The notes under the pieces were generated by a model. The model had not been told where the DNA came from. It ran no database searches and saw nothing but the letters and a program-made list of their open reading frames with translations. Shown here in pieces: positions 15,309 to 21,728 of a stretch of 21,728 nt of DNA. Source of the stretch: CAZRIP01 sp964600165 (GTDB taxonomy: Bacteria; Elusimicrobiota; Elusimicrobia; UBA1565; UBA9628); contig CAZRIP010000067.1 of assembly GCA_964600165.1 (NCBI GenBank), positions 1 to 21,728 of the forward strand, written 5' to 3'. Position 1 is the stretch's first letter; every line of letters begins with the position of its first letter. Made by a program: the position numbers and the translations under genes.

Positions 15309-15809
15309 ATGAGAAACTCCCTGCTGCTCGTCGGCTTCCTGCTCGCCGCCGCCGTCCCTCGCGCGAGAGCCGAGAAGGGCCGCGCCGACGCGCTCAAGAA
15401 CGTCGTCAACGCGTTCCCCGCGCTCAATCCCGCCGCCGATCCCGACTACATGAACGAGTTCGGCGACCCCATCCCGGACCAGCTCGCGAAGTGCCGCTAC
15501 AAGCCCGACGAGACGGAGTCGATCGAGAAGCTCGTCGCGCTCTTCGACCAATACATCTCGCTCGACAAGCAGGATAAATCGGGCTTGCTCGCGGCGATCA
15601 AGCGCGATTTCCCGGACATGAAGACGGGCGACTACCTCGGCTTGAAGATGGGCATCATGGCCGCGCCCGACGTGACCAAGAGCGCGCTGATCAACGAGAG
15701 CTGCCCGCTGCTGCTCAAGCAGCACTACGACAACGGCGCGCGGCGCGCCGATCTGATCAAGGTCATCGATCAGAACCGCGCCGCGCTCGAGGCCGCGAAA
15801 GCCAAGTAG
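15309..15809 (+). CDS. Secreted protein of unknown function
   Basis: A 166-residue protein I do not recognise. It begins with a clear signal peptide (LLLVGFLLAAAVPRARA, then EK), so it should be exported. The mature part is charged and mostly helical, with two Cys residues (AKCRYK and ESCPLLL) that could form one disulfide. It contains DPDYMNEFGDPIPDQLAKCRY and ends in an Ala/Lys-rich helix (ALEAAKAK). There is no Shine-Dalgarno sequence; a -10-like GATAAT stands six bases before the ATG. A tiny out-of-frame ATG reading (15301-15312, four codons with stop) overlaps the start, probably by chance. It converges on the cytochrome operon, with nine bases between the two stops. GC-rich codon use matches its neighbours, which supports a real gene. 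Confidence 0.75.
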   Translation: MRNSLLLVGFLLAAAVPRARAEKGRADALKNVVNAFPALNPAADPDYMNEFGDPIPDQLAKCRYKPDETESIEKLVALFDQYISLDKQDKSGLLAAIKRDFPDMKTGDYLGLKMGIMAAPDVTKSALINESCPLLLKQHYDNGARRADLIKVIDQNRAALEAAKAK

Positions 15810-15818
15810 CGTCTTAGC

Positions 15819-16241
15819 TCAATCGGCCCAGCCGGCGCCCTCGTCGATCCAGCGCTTGATCAGCGCGACCTGGTCGGCCGGAAGCGGCTTGAACTTCTCG
15901 CCGCGCTTGACGTGGGGCATCGGGGCGATCTCCTTGTCCGGGTCGTCGGGCCTCGGAACGGGGCCGCTCAGGAGCTGGTAGAGCCGGCTGTTCTTGGCGT
16001 CGCCGGGGACGATGTCGACGCCGGCGCGGCCGCCTTTCAGCGCGGCCTTCTCGTCGTCGAGCCGGAACTCGGCGGCCGCTTTCTTCTTCGGCTTGTCGGG
16101 ATCGAGGCTGTGGCACTTGATGCACGACTTTTGGAAGATCGGCTTGATGTCCTTGGCGAAGTCGACCTTCTTGTCTCCGGCCGCGAACGCGGAGCCGGCC
16201 GTCAGCGCGACGATCAATGCGGCTATGGCGCGATTCATCAT
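15819..16241 (-). CDS. Planctomycete-type (PSCyt1-like) c-type cytochrome
   Basis: A 140-residue exported monohaem protein. The signal peptide is short and clear (AIAALIVALTAGSAFA). One haem site, CIKCH (C40-C43-H44), is preceded by DIKPIFQKSC and followed by a segment like the LRLD-x-x-x-AALKGG pattern of PSCyt1 domains (EFRLDDEKAALKGG). GDAKNSRLYQLLSG, an APMPH stretch that may supply the Met ligand, and LIKRWIDEGA at the end complete the domain. In larger proteins this domain sits next to DUF1549/DUF1553; here it stands alone, so it is probably an electron carrier. The ATG at 16241 overlaps the upstream stop (ATGA); a second ATG at 16238 is better spaced from AGAGG and is an alternative start. 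It is co-transcribed with the cytochrome upstream. Confidence 0.85.
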   Translation of the reverse strand: MMNRAIAALIVALTAGSAFAAGDKKVDFAKDIKPIFQKSCIKCHSLDPDKPKKKAAAEFRLDDEKAALKGGRAGVDIVPGDAKNSRLYQLLSGPVPRPDDPDKEIAPMPHVKRGEKFKPLPADQVALIKRWIDEGAGWAD

Positions 16242-16792
16242 CCACCTCTCTTTTGCGATTGCGCGCCGCGGGCCGCGGCGCTGGGCACGGCTTGCCAGGC
16301 GCGCTGCGGCCCGGGCGGCAGCGAGTCCATGTTCTTGAGAAACAGCACGAGCTTCCAGAGTTCGTCTTGCGACAGCGAGCCGCCGAACGCGGGCATACCG
16401 GTCATCCTGATTCCGTGCGCGACGATCCAATAGACCTCGCCGTCGGGGTCGTCTTCGACGCCGTATTTCGCGAGCTGCGGCGCCTTTTGATAAAGGCCCA
16501 TGGCGACGGGCGAGGCTTTGGCGTCGGCGGCGCCGTGGCAAACGGCGCAGTTCTCGGCGTAGAGCTTGACGCCGGCGAGGAGGTTCTCGTCGGTCTGCGG
16601 GATCGGGTTCGCGTCCCGCGCGGCGAGGCGCGCGACGGCGGCGTCGAGCGCTTTCTTGGCGATCCACTTCTCGACGGCCGGCGGGCGGCCGTCGGCGTTG
16701 GAGGGGATCAGCCCGTAGCAGGCGGCCAGGTAAAAAACGGCCAGCGTCGCGGCGGCGGCGGCGACGGCTCCCGCGATCATCCCTTTGAGCAC
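16238..16792 (-). CDS. Membrane-anchored c-type cytochrome
   Basis: A 184-residue monohaem cytochrome. Residues 4-25 form an uncleaved-looking hydrophobic anchor (MIAGAVAAAAATLAVFYLAA). The haem site is CAVCH (C82-C85-H86) in LYAENCAVCHGAAD, and the sixth ligand is likely Met130 or Met133 in GIRMTGMPAFGG. The end DELWKLVLFLKNMDSLPP is the usual class I C-terminal helix. The fold matches the soluble-domain type found in oxidase and alcohol-dehydrogenase cytochromes. I took the GTG at 16792 because a good promoter points straight to it; an ATG at 16780 would drop four residues. It probably passes electrons in the periplasm with the PSCyt1-like protein, whose gene it overlaps. No oxidase or dehydrogenase partner is in the window. 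Confidence 0.87.
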   Translation of the reverse strand: MLKGMIAGAVAAAAATLAVFYLAACYGLIPSNADGRPPAVEKWIAKKALDAAVARLAARDANPIPQTDENLLAGVKLYAENCAVCHGAADAKASPVAMGLYQKAPQLAKYGVEDDPDGEVYWIVAHGIRMTGMPAFGGSLSQDELWKLVLFLKNMDSLPPGPQRAWQAVPSAAARGAQSQKRGG

Positions 16793-16800
16793 CGAGCGGC

Positions 16801-16829
16801 AGTGTAATCGGTCCGGCGGCCGCTGTCAA
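16801..16829 (-). promoter_or_regulatory. Promoter of the cytochrome operon
   Basis: TTGACA (16829-16824), a perfect -35, and TACACT (16806-16801) are 17 bases apart. Transcription should start at about 16794, practically at the GTG start codon at 16792, giving a leaderless or almost leaderless message. Confidence 0.75.
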
Positions 16830-16886
16830 GGCGGGGAGGAACTGACGAAACGCGGCAGGCGCTGGTTTTTTGTAGCATTGAGCGGC

Positions 16887-18053
16887 ATGGACCTCGAAGA
16901 CGGCGGAGAGGACTTCTCGAAGCTTCTGGGCGACTCGTTCGAAGCGGCCGACAGGACGTTCGCGCCGGGGGACCGCGTGCGCGCGGAGATCTTGGCCGTG
17001 GGCCGGGAAGACGGCATCGTCGCGCTCTCGCCCGGGAAGGAAGGCGTCGTCGCTTCCGCCGAGCTGGCGGGACGCGAGCCCGGGGAACGCATCGACCTGT
17101 TCGTCACGTCGGCGCGGCATTCCGAGATCCGCCTTTCGATCCATCCGACCGACAAGAACATCGCGCAGGATTTGAAAGAGGCTTACGAGACGCGGCGCCC
17201 CGTCGAGGGGCGCGTCGTCGAGCTGTGCAAGGGCGGCGTGCGCGTCGCCGTGCGCGGCAAGAGCGCGTTCTGCCCGATCAGCCAGCTCGATCTCAAGCGC
17301 GTCGAGACCGGAGCGGAGTTCATCGGCAAGACGCTCGTTTTCCGTATCGCCGAGTTCGGCGAGGACGGCCGCAACGTCGTCCTTTCGCGCCGAAAGCTCC
17401 TCGAGGAGGAGCAGGCGCGCGCCGTCGCGGAATTTTTCGAGCGCAACCCCGACGGCTCCATCGTCGCGGGCACGGTGACTCGCCTCGAGAAGTTCGGCGC
17501 GTTCGTCGAGCTCCTGCCGGGCGTCGAGGGCCTCGCGCACGTCTCCGAGCTCGCCTGGTCGCGCCTGGAGTCGCCCTCGGACCTTCTGACCGTCGGACAG
17601 AGCGTCGCCGTCAAGCTCCTCAAGCGCGAGACGGCGGAGGGCCGCCTCAAGATCTCGCTTTCGCTCAAGCAGGCGACGGAGAAGCCCGCGGCCGCGCCGG
17701 CCGCCGCGGTGGTCGACTCGTGGGCGAAGTACGCCGCCGGGCATGTCGTCGACGGCAAGATCACGCGCAAGGAGCCTTACGGCCTTTTCGTCCAGCTCGA
17801 GCCCGGCGTCGTCGGGCTCCTGCACCAGTCGAAGACCGAGGATCATCCCGAGTTCCACCTGGATCGCCAGAAGGTGGGCGACGCCATCCGCGTCGAGATC
17901 GGCGAGGTCAACCTGGCGGAGCGCCGCGTCTCGCTGCGGCTTCCGCGCGATCCCGACGCCGAAGAATGGAAGGGCCGCCGGCAGGCCGGCGACGCCGCGC
18001 TCGGCGCGCTTGGCGACAGCCTGCGAGCGGCGCTCGAGAAGAAGAAGCGCTAG
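16887..18053 (+). CDS. Protein with four S1 RNA-binding domains
   Basis: A 388-residue cytoplasmic protein built of four S1-type OB folds. Approximate limits are 24-86 (degenerate, PGDRVRAEILAVGREDGIVA), 105-170 (GRVVELCKGGVRVAVRGKSAF), 190-262 (GTVTRLEKFGAFVELLPGVEGLAHVSEL, the most canonical, given here as its key stretch) and 284-354 (GKITRKEPYGLFVQLEPGVVGL). A basic C-terminal tail ends EKKKR. It is shorter than the usual six-domain ribosomal protein S1 and resembles RpsA-like accessory proteins that bind RNA during translation or decay. An Ala/Pro linker separates the last two domains. The start follows a weak GAGCGG; TAGCAT, a poor -10, lies eight bases before the ATG. It is followed with a one-base overlap by an Fe(II)/2-oxoglutarate enzyme. 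Confidence 0.85.
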   Translation: MDLEDGGEDFSKLLGDSFEAADRTFAPGDRVRAEILAVGREDGIVALSPGKEGVVASAELAGREPGERIDLFVTSARHSEIRLSIHPTDKNIAQDLKEAYETRRPVEGRVVELCKGGVRVAVRGKSAFCPISQLDLKRVETGAEFIGKTLVFRIAEFGEDGRNVVLSRRKLLEEEQARAVAEFFERNPDGSIVAGTVTRLEKFGAFVELLPGVEGLAHVSELAWSRLESPSDLLTVGQSVAVKLLKRETAEGRLKISLSLKQATEKPAAAPAAAVVDSWAKYAAGHVVDGKITRKEPYGLFVQLEPGVVGLLHQSKTEDHPEFHLDRQKVGDAIRVEIGEVNLAERRVSLRLPRDPDAEEWKGRRQAGDAALGALGDSLRAALEKKKR

Positions 18054-18859
18054 TGCTCAGGATCATCCGACCCGCGCGGGGCTCGCCCGCCGCCGCGCGC
18101 GCGGCGATGGCGCGCGACGGCGCCGTGATCGTCGACGGCCTTTTCCCGAAGCCGCTGCTCGAAAAGATGCGCAAGCGCGTGCTCGCGCTGCATCAAAAGG
18201 GCGTCCTCCGCCGGCGCGGACTCGTGCGCGACATCGCCGGGCGCTACGCCGCGGTGCTGCCTTTCGAGGGACCGTTCCTCGACCGGCGCTTCTACGCCAA
18301 CCCCGCGCTGCATTCCCTGCTCGCCGGCTTGCTCGGGAAAGACTATCGCATCAGCAGCCTAGAGACCGTGATCGCCCTGCCCGGCGCCTACGAGCAGCAC
18401 CAGCACATCGACGGCGCGCTGCGCCTCGACCCTCATAAAGGAAAGCTGCCCGATCTGCCGCCGCACGCCGTGACGCTCTGCGTGCCGCTCTGCGACGTCG
18501 GCGAGGACAACGGCCCGACGGCGATCTGGGCCGGCTCGCATCGGGAGGCCCTGCGCGCGCGGCCGGCGAGCGAGCGCGCGATCCGGCGTAAATATCGCGA
18601 GGAGCACGTCGTCGGGCCGATGGGGCGCTGCTTCTTCTTCGACTACCGGGTGTTCCACTGCGGCATGCCGAACATGACCGCCGAGGTCCGGCCCGTGCTG
18701 ATGTTCGTCTTCTGCCGCCCGTGGTTTCGCGACCAGAACCTGGCCGACGTCCATCCGCGCGTCGTGATCGAGAAGCGAGATCTCGCGCGGGTTCCGGCGC
18801 GCAATCGCGAGCTGTTCCTGCTCGCCCCGACCGCGCGGCGCGCTTTGTGGACGCGGTGA
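18053..18859 (+). CDS. Phytanoyl-CoA-dioxygenase-like Fe(II)/2-oxoglutarate oxygenase
   Basis: A 268-residue PhyH-family protein. Its GTG start shares one base with the upstream stop (TAGTG). After the N-terminal RDGAVIVDGLFP comes the double-stranded beta-helix core. The metal triad is H118-x-D120 (QHQHIDG) and the distal H202 in YRVFHCGMPN; Arg213 (EVRPVLMF) is placed to bind 2-oxoglutarate. The pattern CVPLCDVGEDNGPTAIWAGSH is the characteristic PhyH stretch between them. All catalytic residues are present, so an active hydroxylase (or halogenase/epimerase variant; the Asp ligand argues against halogenation) is likely. The substrate is unknown. The overlap with an ATP-grasp gene downstream suggests that the two work on the same molecule, possibly a peptide or amino acid derivative. 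Confidence 0.85.
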   Translation: MLRIIRPARGSPAAARAAMARDGAVIVDGLFPKPLLEKMRKRVLALHQKGVLRRRGLVRDIAGRYAAVLPFEGPFLDRRFYANPALHSLLAGLLGKDYRISSLETVIALPGAYEQHQHIDGALRLDPHKGKLPDLPPHAVTLCVPLCDVGEDNGPTAIWAGSHREALRARPASERAIRRKYREEHVVGPMGRCFFFDYRVFHCGMPNMTAEVRPVLMFVFCRPWFRDQNLADVHPRVVIEKRDLARVPARNRELFLLAPTARRALWTR

Positions 18860-19743
18860 AGCCGCGCATCGCCCTCGTCACCTGCAAGCGCCTGCGCGAG
18901 CCGGATCACGACGCGCGGCCGATGCGCCGGGCCTTCCGCGCGCTCGGCGTCGAGCCCGTGTTCGCCGCCTGGGATGATCCGTCCATGGACTGGGGCGCGT
19001 TCGACCTCGCCGTGATCCGCTCGACCTGGAACTACATCCATCATCTGCCCGCGTTCCTCGCGTGGGCCAAGGGCGCCGCGCGCTCGACGCGGCTGATGAA
19101 CCCGTATTCATTTATTCGCTGGAACAGCGACAAGCGCTACCTCGCCCGGCTCGCGCGCGAAGGGGTTCGCGTCGTCCCGACGGTTTACGTCTCGAAGGGG
19201 CGCGGCGGCAATATCCCGCGGGGCTGGGACGACGTCGTGATCAAGCCGCGGGTCGGCGCGGGCTCGTTTTTGACGCGCCGCTTCGGGGACCGGAAAAAGG
19301 CCGAGGCGTTCTTGCGAAAAGCCGCGGCTTCCAGAGACATGATGATCCAGCCTTACGTGCGATCGGTGGAGACGCGCGGGGAGCGCAGCTTCGTCTGGAT
19401 CGGCGGGGCGATCACTCATGTCATCCGCAAGAGCCCGCGCCTGCACGGCCACGCCGAGAGCGTCACCGCGAACCATCGCATCGAGAGCGACGAGCGGCGC
19501 TTCGCGCTGAAGGTCCTCGCGCCGTACCGCCGCGCGCTGCTCTACGCGCGCGTCGACGCCGCGCGCGACGATCGGGGAAGACTCATGCTGATGGAGCTCG
19601 AGCTCATCGAGCCGTCGCTATTTCTGCGGGAGAACCCCGCCGCCTGCCGCCGCTTCGCGCGCGCCTGCGCGCGGTCAGCGCGGGGAGTAAAACGTCTCGA
19701 AGCGGCGCAGCGCGTCGATAAACGTCGGCGACGGCGCCGCTGA
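18856..19743 (+). CDS. ATP-grasp ligase-like protein
   Basis: A 295-residue protein starting at a GTG in a GTGA overlap with the dioxygenase. The N-terminal third is a pre-ATP-grasp Rossmann-like domain (RIALVTCKR, VEPVFAAWDD, DLAVIRSTWNYI). The ATP-binding part has VVIKPRVGAGSF with Lys130 as the usual nucleotide-binding lysine, MIQPYVRSVETRGERSFVWI, and the metal-binding end RLMLMELELIEPSLFL, in which the acidic residues around 247-252 would hold Mg. This arrangement is like glutathione-synthetase/RimK relatives that join a carboxylate to an amine or thiol with ATP. The final 25 residues are Arg-rich and overlap a convergent gene by 69 bases. Which two substrates it joins is unknown; the adjacent oxygenase suggests modification of a small peptide-like product. 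Confidence 0.82.
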   Translation: MKPRIALVTCKRLREPDHDARPMRRAFRALGVEPVFAAWDDPSMDWGAFDLAVIRSTWNYIHHLPAFLAWAKGAARSTRLMNPYSFIRWNSDKRYLARLAREGVRVVPTVYVSKGRGGNIPRGWDDVVIKPRVGAGSFLTRRFGDRKKAEAFLRKAAASRDMMIQPYVRSVETRGERSFVWIGGAITHVIRKSPRLHGHAESVTANHRIESDERRFALKVLAPYRRALLYARVDAARDDRGRLMLMELELIEPSLFLRENPAACRRFARACARSARGVKRLEAAQRVDKRRRRRR

Positions 19744-20451
19744 CGCCGCGCTCTCGCGCAGGGTCCGGTCGCCGGTTTCGGGCCAAGTCCCGCCCCACGT
19801 CGCGCAGCCGAGGAACTTTCCGGTGTCGACGCAGCGAGCGCAGGTCTCCAGCGAGATGCGCTCGAAATAGGTCCAGCCGAACGGGTAGTCCACGAGCGAC
19901 GCCGGAGAGCCGGGAGGAGGCGCGCTCCCGCCGTCGGCGGATTCGTCGGGGTTCGGCCAGGAGTCGCGGAAATACGGCGAGCAGGTCTTGCCGGGCGCGC
20001 ACTTGAGCGCGTCGTGGTCGACGAAATAGCCGTCCGGCGTGCGCATGAGATTGCGGCTCTCCTGGCCGTTGCCCCAGTCGATGTCGAGTCCCGCCTTCTT
20101 CTCGACGCGCGCGATCTGGACCATCCGGATCTCGCGGCACGCGGGGCACTCGGCGGACGGCGTGAACGAGACGCGGCCGCGCAGCACATCCTCGCCGGTC
20201 AAGGGATCGATCAGCCAGCTTTCCTCGGTGGCGAACTCGCCGAACGGGACGCGGAAGCTCGCCGCGAGGGGCGGCTTGCGTGGGGCTTCGCCCGGCTCGG
20301 ACATGACGCTCACGCGGTCTTTGACCCGGCGCAGGATCGCCTCGTCGCGGTCGCGGCGGCTCGGATCGAAACTCGAGGGCGAGACGGTCTGCGCGCGGAC
20401 GCCCGGCGCGGCCAGCGCGACAAGAAGGACCGCGGCCAGAAGGCGCGCCAT
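19675..20451 (-). CDS. Secreted Cys-pair-rich protein of unknown function
   Basis: A 258-residue exported protein I do not recognise. I start at the ATG at 20451, where the signal peptide begins at once (ARLLAAVLLVALAAPGVRA, then QT); the frame is open 18 codons further but those residues are basic and unlike a signal peptide. Seven Cys occur in paired spacing: ECPAC, KCAPGKTC, TCARC and a later GCATWGG. They suggest either disulfides or a small metal site. Aromatic stretches (DYPFGWTYFERISLETC, GCATWGGTWPETGD) look like a folded domain. Its 3' end overlaps the last 69 bases of the convergent ATP-grasp gene. It is the last gene of a - strand run. Confidence 0.75.
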   Translation of the reverse strand: MARLLAAVLLVALAAPGVRAQTVSPSSFDPSRRDRDEAILRRVKDRVSVMSEPGEAPRKPPLAASFRVPFGEFATEESWLIDPLTGEDVLRGRVSFTPSAECPACREIRMVQIARVEKKAGLDIDWGNGQESRNLMRTPDGYFVDHDALKCAPGKTCSPYFRDSWPNPDESADGGSAPPPGSPASLVDYPFGWTYFERISLETCARCVDTGKFLGCATWGGTWPETGDRTLRESAASAAPSPTFIDALRRFETFYSPR

Positions 20452-20488
20452 GCGAGTAAGATGCGATATTCTTCGACGGCGCGCATGG

Positions 20489-20509
20489 GCCTTTGGGCCC
20501 GGCAAAGGC
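20489..20509 (-). other. Short stem-loop between two - strand genes
   Basis: GCCTTTG (20489-20495) and CAAAGGC (20503-20509) form a 7-bp stem with a GC-only 7-base loop, three bases beyond the stop of the small upstream ORF. There is no T-run after it on either strand, so a Rho-independent terminator is not supported; it may shape the message. Confidence 0.3.
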
Positions 20510-20511
20510 GC

Positions 20512-20616
20512 CTAAAGTGAGCCCCGCGTGCGCAGGCCGGCCTTCGCGACGGTGGCGTCGAGAGCCGGATCAGCCCGGGCTCCGGCGGCGAGCAGGATGG
20601 CGAGCGCGACGGACAC
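20512..20616 (-). CDS. Possible 34-residue exported peptide or gene remnant
   Basis: A GTG at 20616, eleven bases after the stop of the 308-residue gene, opens a 34-codon frame. It begins with a signal-peptide-like stretch (SVALAILLAAGARA) and ends DPALDATVAKAGLRTRGSL. There is no clear ribosome site. The hydrophobic start followed by an A-x-A cut site is suggestive, but the mature part would be only about 19 residues. It may be a remnant of a larger secreted protein or chance. Confidence 0.3.
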   Translation of the reverse strand: MSVALAILLAAGARADPALDATVAKAGLRTRGSL

Positions 20617-20627
20617 CTGAGAGAAGG

Positions 20628-21554
20628 TCAGTCTCCCGCGGGCGGCGTTCCGAACTCGACGATCTGATACCCGATCGTTCCTCCGCCGATATCGACGTAA
20701 GAAACGTAGAACCAACCGTAGCCGTAAGTCGGGGCTCCGACTCCGTCGTGATGCGGTTGGAACTCGCCGCCCGCGTAAATCCCGCCCATCCCGTTCATCT
20801 GGTCGACGACGAGCTGCCCGTTCGAGCCGTCGGCTCCGGCCAAGCCGGTCGCGAGCAAGGATCGCAACGCCGACTCGACGTTGCCGGTCCACGGATGATC
20901 GAAATTCACGGTGGTTGAAGTCGTGCCTCCACCCGGCGGCGGCGCGGGGGTCGTCGTTCCACCCGGCGGAGGCGTCGGCGCGGTGCTTTTCGCCGCGACG
21001 CTGACGACGTCGCCCATTGGGTTATAGTAGAACCCGCTGGGGTCGCCGGCGGGCGGGTAATTCCCTACGACACCGTTCGCATTCGCGTTGGGCGGCGACA
21101 CCGCGCCGGGCGGCAGTTGGCCCGCGGGGGGCTGCTGCGTGGCGCTCTGGGGCGTGGCGGCGGGATGACGCGATCCCCAAACAAACTCTCCGACGGCGCC
21201 GCTATGGATGTACTCGTCACCGTACCACAGGGTCTGCCCATCCCCGGGCCAGAACAGTCCGGGATACGACACGTTGAGGCCGGCCGCCGCCGAGGGCGCC
21301 CAGTTCAAGTCGTTCGGATTGACGTCGTTGAGGATGAGGTAATTGTAGGCGTCGTACTTGGGAGAGCCCGCGCCTCCATTCGGATGGTCCTGCGGGCTGA
21401 ATCCCGCGAAGGTATAGTTGTTGGCGTAGTTGCCGTTGGCGCCCAACGTCAATGCCGGATTGGGCCCGTAGGTCGTTATCTGTGCGTCGGCGACGGCGGC
21501 GCCTCCACAGGCGAAGGCCACGAACATGCCGAGGCGCGAAAGCGTTCTTCCCAT
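20628..21554 (-). CDS. Secreted Gly/Pro/Asn-rich protein of unknown function
   Basis: A 308-residue exported protein with no family I recognise. The signal peptide is clear (LGMFVAFACGGAAVADA, then QI). The mature protein has an N-terminal region rich in Asn, Tyr and Gly (ALTLGANGNYANNYTFAGF, LILNDVNPNDLNWAP, GDGQTLWYGDEYIHSG). Two low-complexity linkers follow, one rich in Pro/Ala/Asn and one of Thr-Pro-Gly repeats (TPPPGGTTTPAPPPGGG). A C-terminal block contains GGIYAGGEFQPHHDG and GYGWFYVSYVDIGGGTIGYQ. It has no Cys in the mature part and no visible anchor, so release or loose cell-surface association is likely. The composition suggests a structural or surface protein. A strong promoter lies directly upstream with its start at the ATG, pointing to high expression. 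Confidence 0.72.
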   Translation of the reverse strand: MGRTLSRLGMFVAFACGGAAVADAQITTYGPNPALTLGANGNYANNYTFAGFSPQDHPNGGAGSPKYDAYNYLILNDVNPNDLNWAPSAAAGLNVSYPGLFWPGDGQTLWYGDEYIHSGAVGEFVWGSRHPAATPQSATQQPPAGQLPPGAVSPPNANANGVVGNYPPAGDPSGFYYNPMGDVVSVAAKSTAPTPPPGGTTTPAPPPGGGTTSTTVNFDHPWTGNVESALRSLLATGLAGADGSNGQLVVDQMNGMGGIYAGGEFQPHHDGVGAPTYGYGWFYVSYVDIGGGTIGYQIVEFGTPPAGD

Positions 21555-21560
21555 GCGTCA

Positions 21561-21620
21561 AGGATGGCTTGGCAATGTCCGATTGTCAAGGCGGACGCCT
21601 GATTTTTATTCAATTATTAC
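21561..21620 (-). promoter_or_regulatory. Promoter with AT-rich upstream element for the 308-residue gene
   Basis: TTGACA (21589-21584) is followed after 17 bases by CATCCT (21566-21561), a weak -10. The predicted start is 21554, the A of the ATG. Upstream of the -35 is an AT-rich tract (21601-21620) that looks like an UP element and stands out in GC-rich DNA. Confidence 0.55.
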
Positions 21621-21634
21621 CGAGCTCTTAGCGT

Positions 21635-21728
21635 CTAGCCGACCAGGCGCGCGAACACGCCGTCGGCGATGAGGGCGTGCGCGGTCTCGTTCGGCTGGAA
21701 GCCGTCCACCGCGAAGAGATCGGGCGTG
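21635..21728 (-). CDS. C-terminal end of a probable SGNH/GDSL hydrolase
   Basis: Only the last 30 residues are in the window; the 5' end lies beyond base 21728. They read TPDLFAVDGFQPNETAHALIAD then GVFARLVG, quoted here in two pieces. The pattern LF-x-x-DG-x-x-P-x-x-x-x-H-A-L-I-A-D is the block V region of SGNH/GDSL esterases, where Asp and His of the catalytic triad lie in DxxH. Here the expected His is Gln (DGFQP), with a His six residues later. This may be a variant or a protein that has lost activity. With so little sequence the family call is tentative. Confidence 0.5.
   Translation of the reverse strand, partial: TPDLFAVDGFQPNETAHALIADGVFARLVG

Noticed and set aside
15819..17858. One 679-codon - strand frame running through the S1 gene into the PSCyt1-like cytochrome
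   Set aside because: Only the last 140 codons look like protein. The rest is antisense to the S1 gene and across the other cytochrome gene; the true start is the ATG at 16241.
1..21728. CRISPR arrays, tRNA or rRNA genes, insertion sequences
   Set aside because: I saw no regularly spaced repeats, cloverleaf-like genes, rRNA stretches or transposase motifs on either strand.

Overview
The window is GC-rich, densely packed bacterial DNA. It comes from a diderm (Gram-negative-type) organism, because it encodes a TonB-dependent outer-membrane receptor, several proteins with Sec signal peptides and periplasmic c-type cytochromes. No rRNA, tRNA or phylum marker is present. The mix (planctomycete-type cytochrome domain, molbindin, large sensor kinases, many unrecognised secreted proteins) suits an environmental lineage such as Elusimicrobiota or Acidobacteriota, but that placement is a guess. 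I see no phage, transposase, CRISPR array or plasmid gene.

Region 1 (3-13598, + strand) is one long, tightly coupled gene train. The tail of a receiver domain is followed by a ThDP-dependent acetolactate-synthase-like enzyme, an SBP_bac_5 binding protein, a small cupin, a flavin-dependent halogenase-like monooxygenase, a TonB-dependent receptor, an ABC_sub_bind-type binding protein, a membrane PAS histidine kinase and an Rcp1-like single-domain response regulator. Most junctions are 4-base ATGA or GTGA overlaps. A large hybrid kinase follows behind its own good promoter. Read together, this looks like a small-molecule system: enzymes that make or modify a compound, an outer-membrane receptor and two periplasmic binding proteins that could capture it, and a two-component module that could sense it. 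No ABC permease or ATPase, carrier protein or DNA-binding output gene accompanies it. This is the best candidate for an undescribed system here.

Region 2 (13595-15809) holds a secreted protein with two C-terminal J domains (- strand), a divergent 53-residue molbindin-like gene that lacks the middle of the usual fold, an AT-rich hairpin flanked by 9-bp direct repeats, and a small secreted protein of unknown function.

Region 3 (15819-16792, - strand) is a two-gene c-type cytochrome operon behind a clear sigma-70-type promoter. Diverging from it (16887-19743, + strand) is a coupled run of a four-S1-domain RNA-binding protein, a phytanoyl-CoA-dioxygenase-like Fe(II)/2-oxoglutarate enzyme and an ATP-grasp ligase-like protein.

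Region 4 (19675-21728, - strand) carries a Cys-pair-rich secreted protein, a doubtful 34-codon ORF, a Gly/Pro/Asn-rich secreted protein with a strong promoter, and the C-terminal end of a probable SGNH/GDSL hydrolase. A recurring pattern is a -10-like hexamer only 6-8 bases before the start codon, which suggests that leaderless or nearly leaderless transcripts are common in this genome. All functional calls are from reading the sequence by eye; no database search was run.
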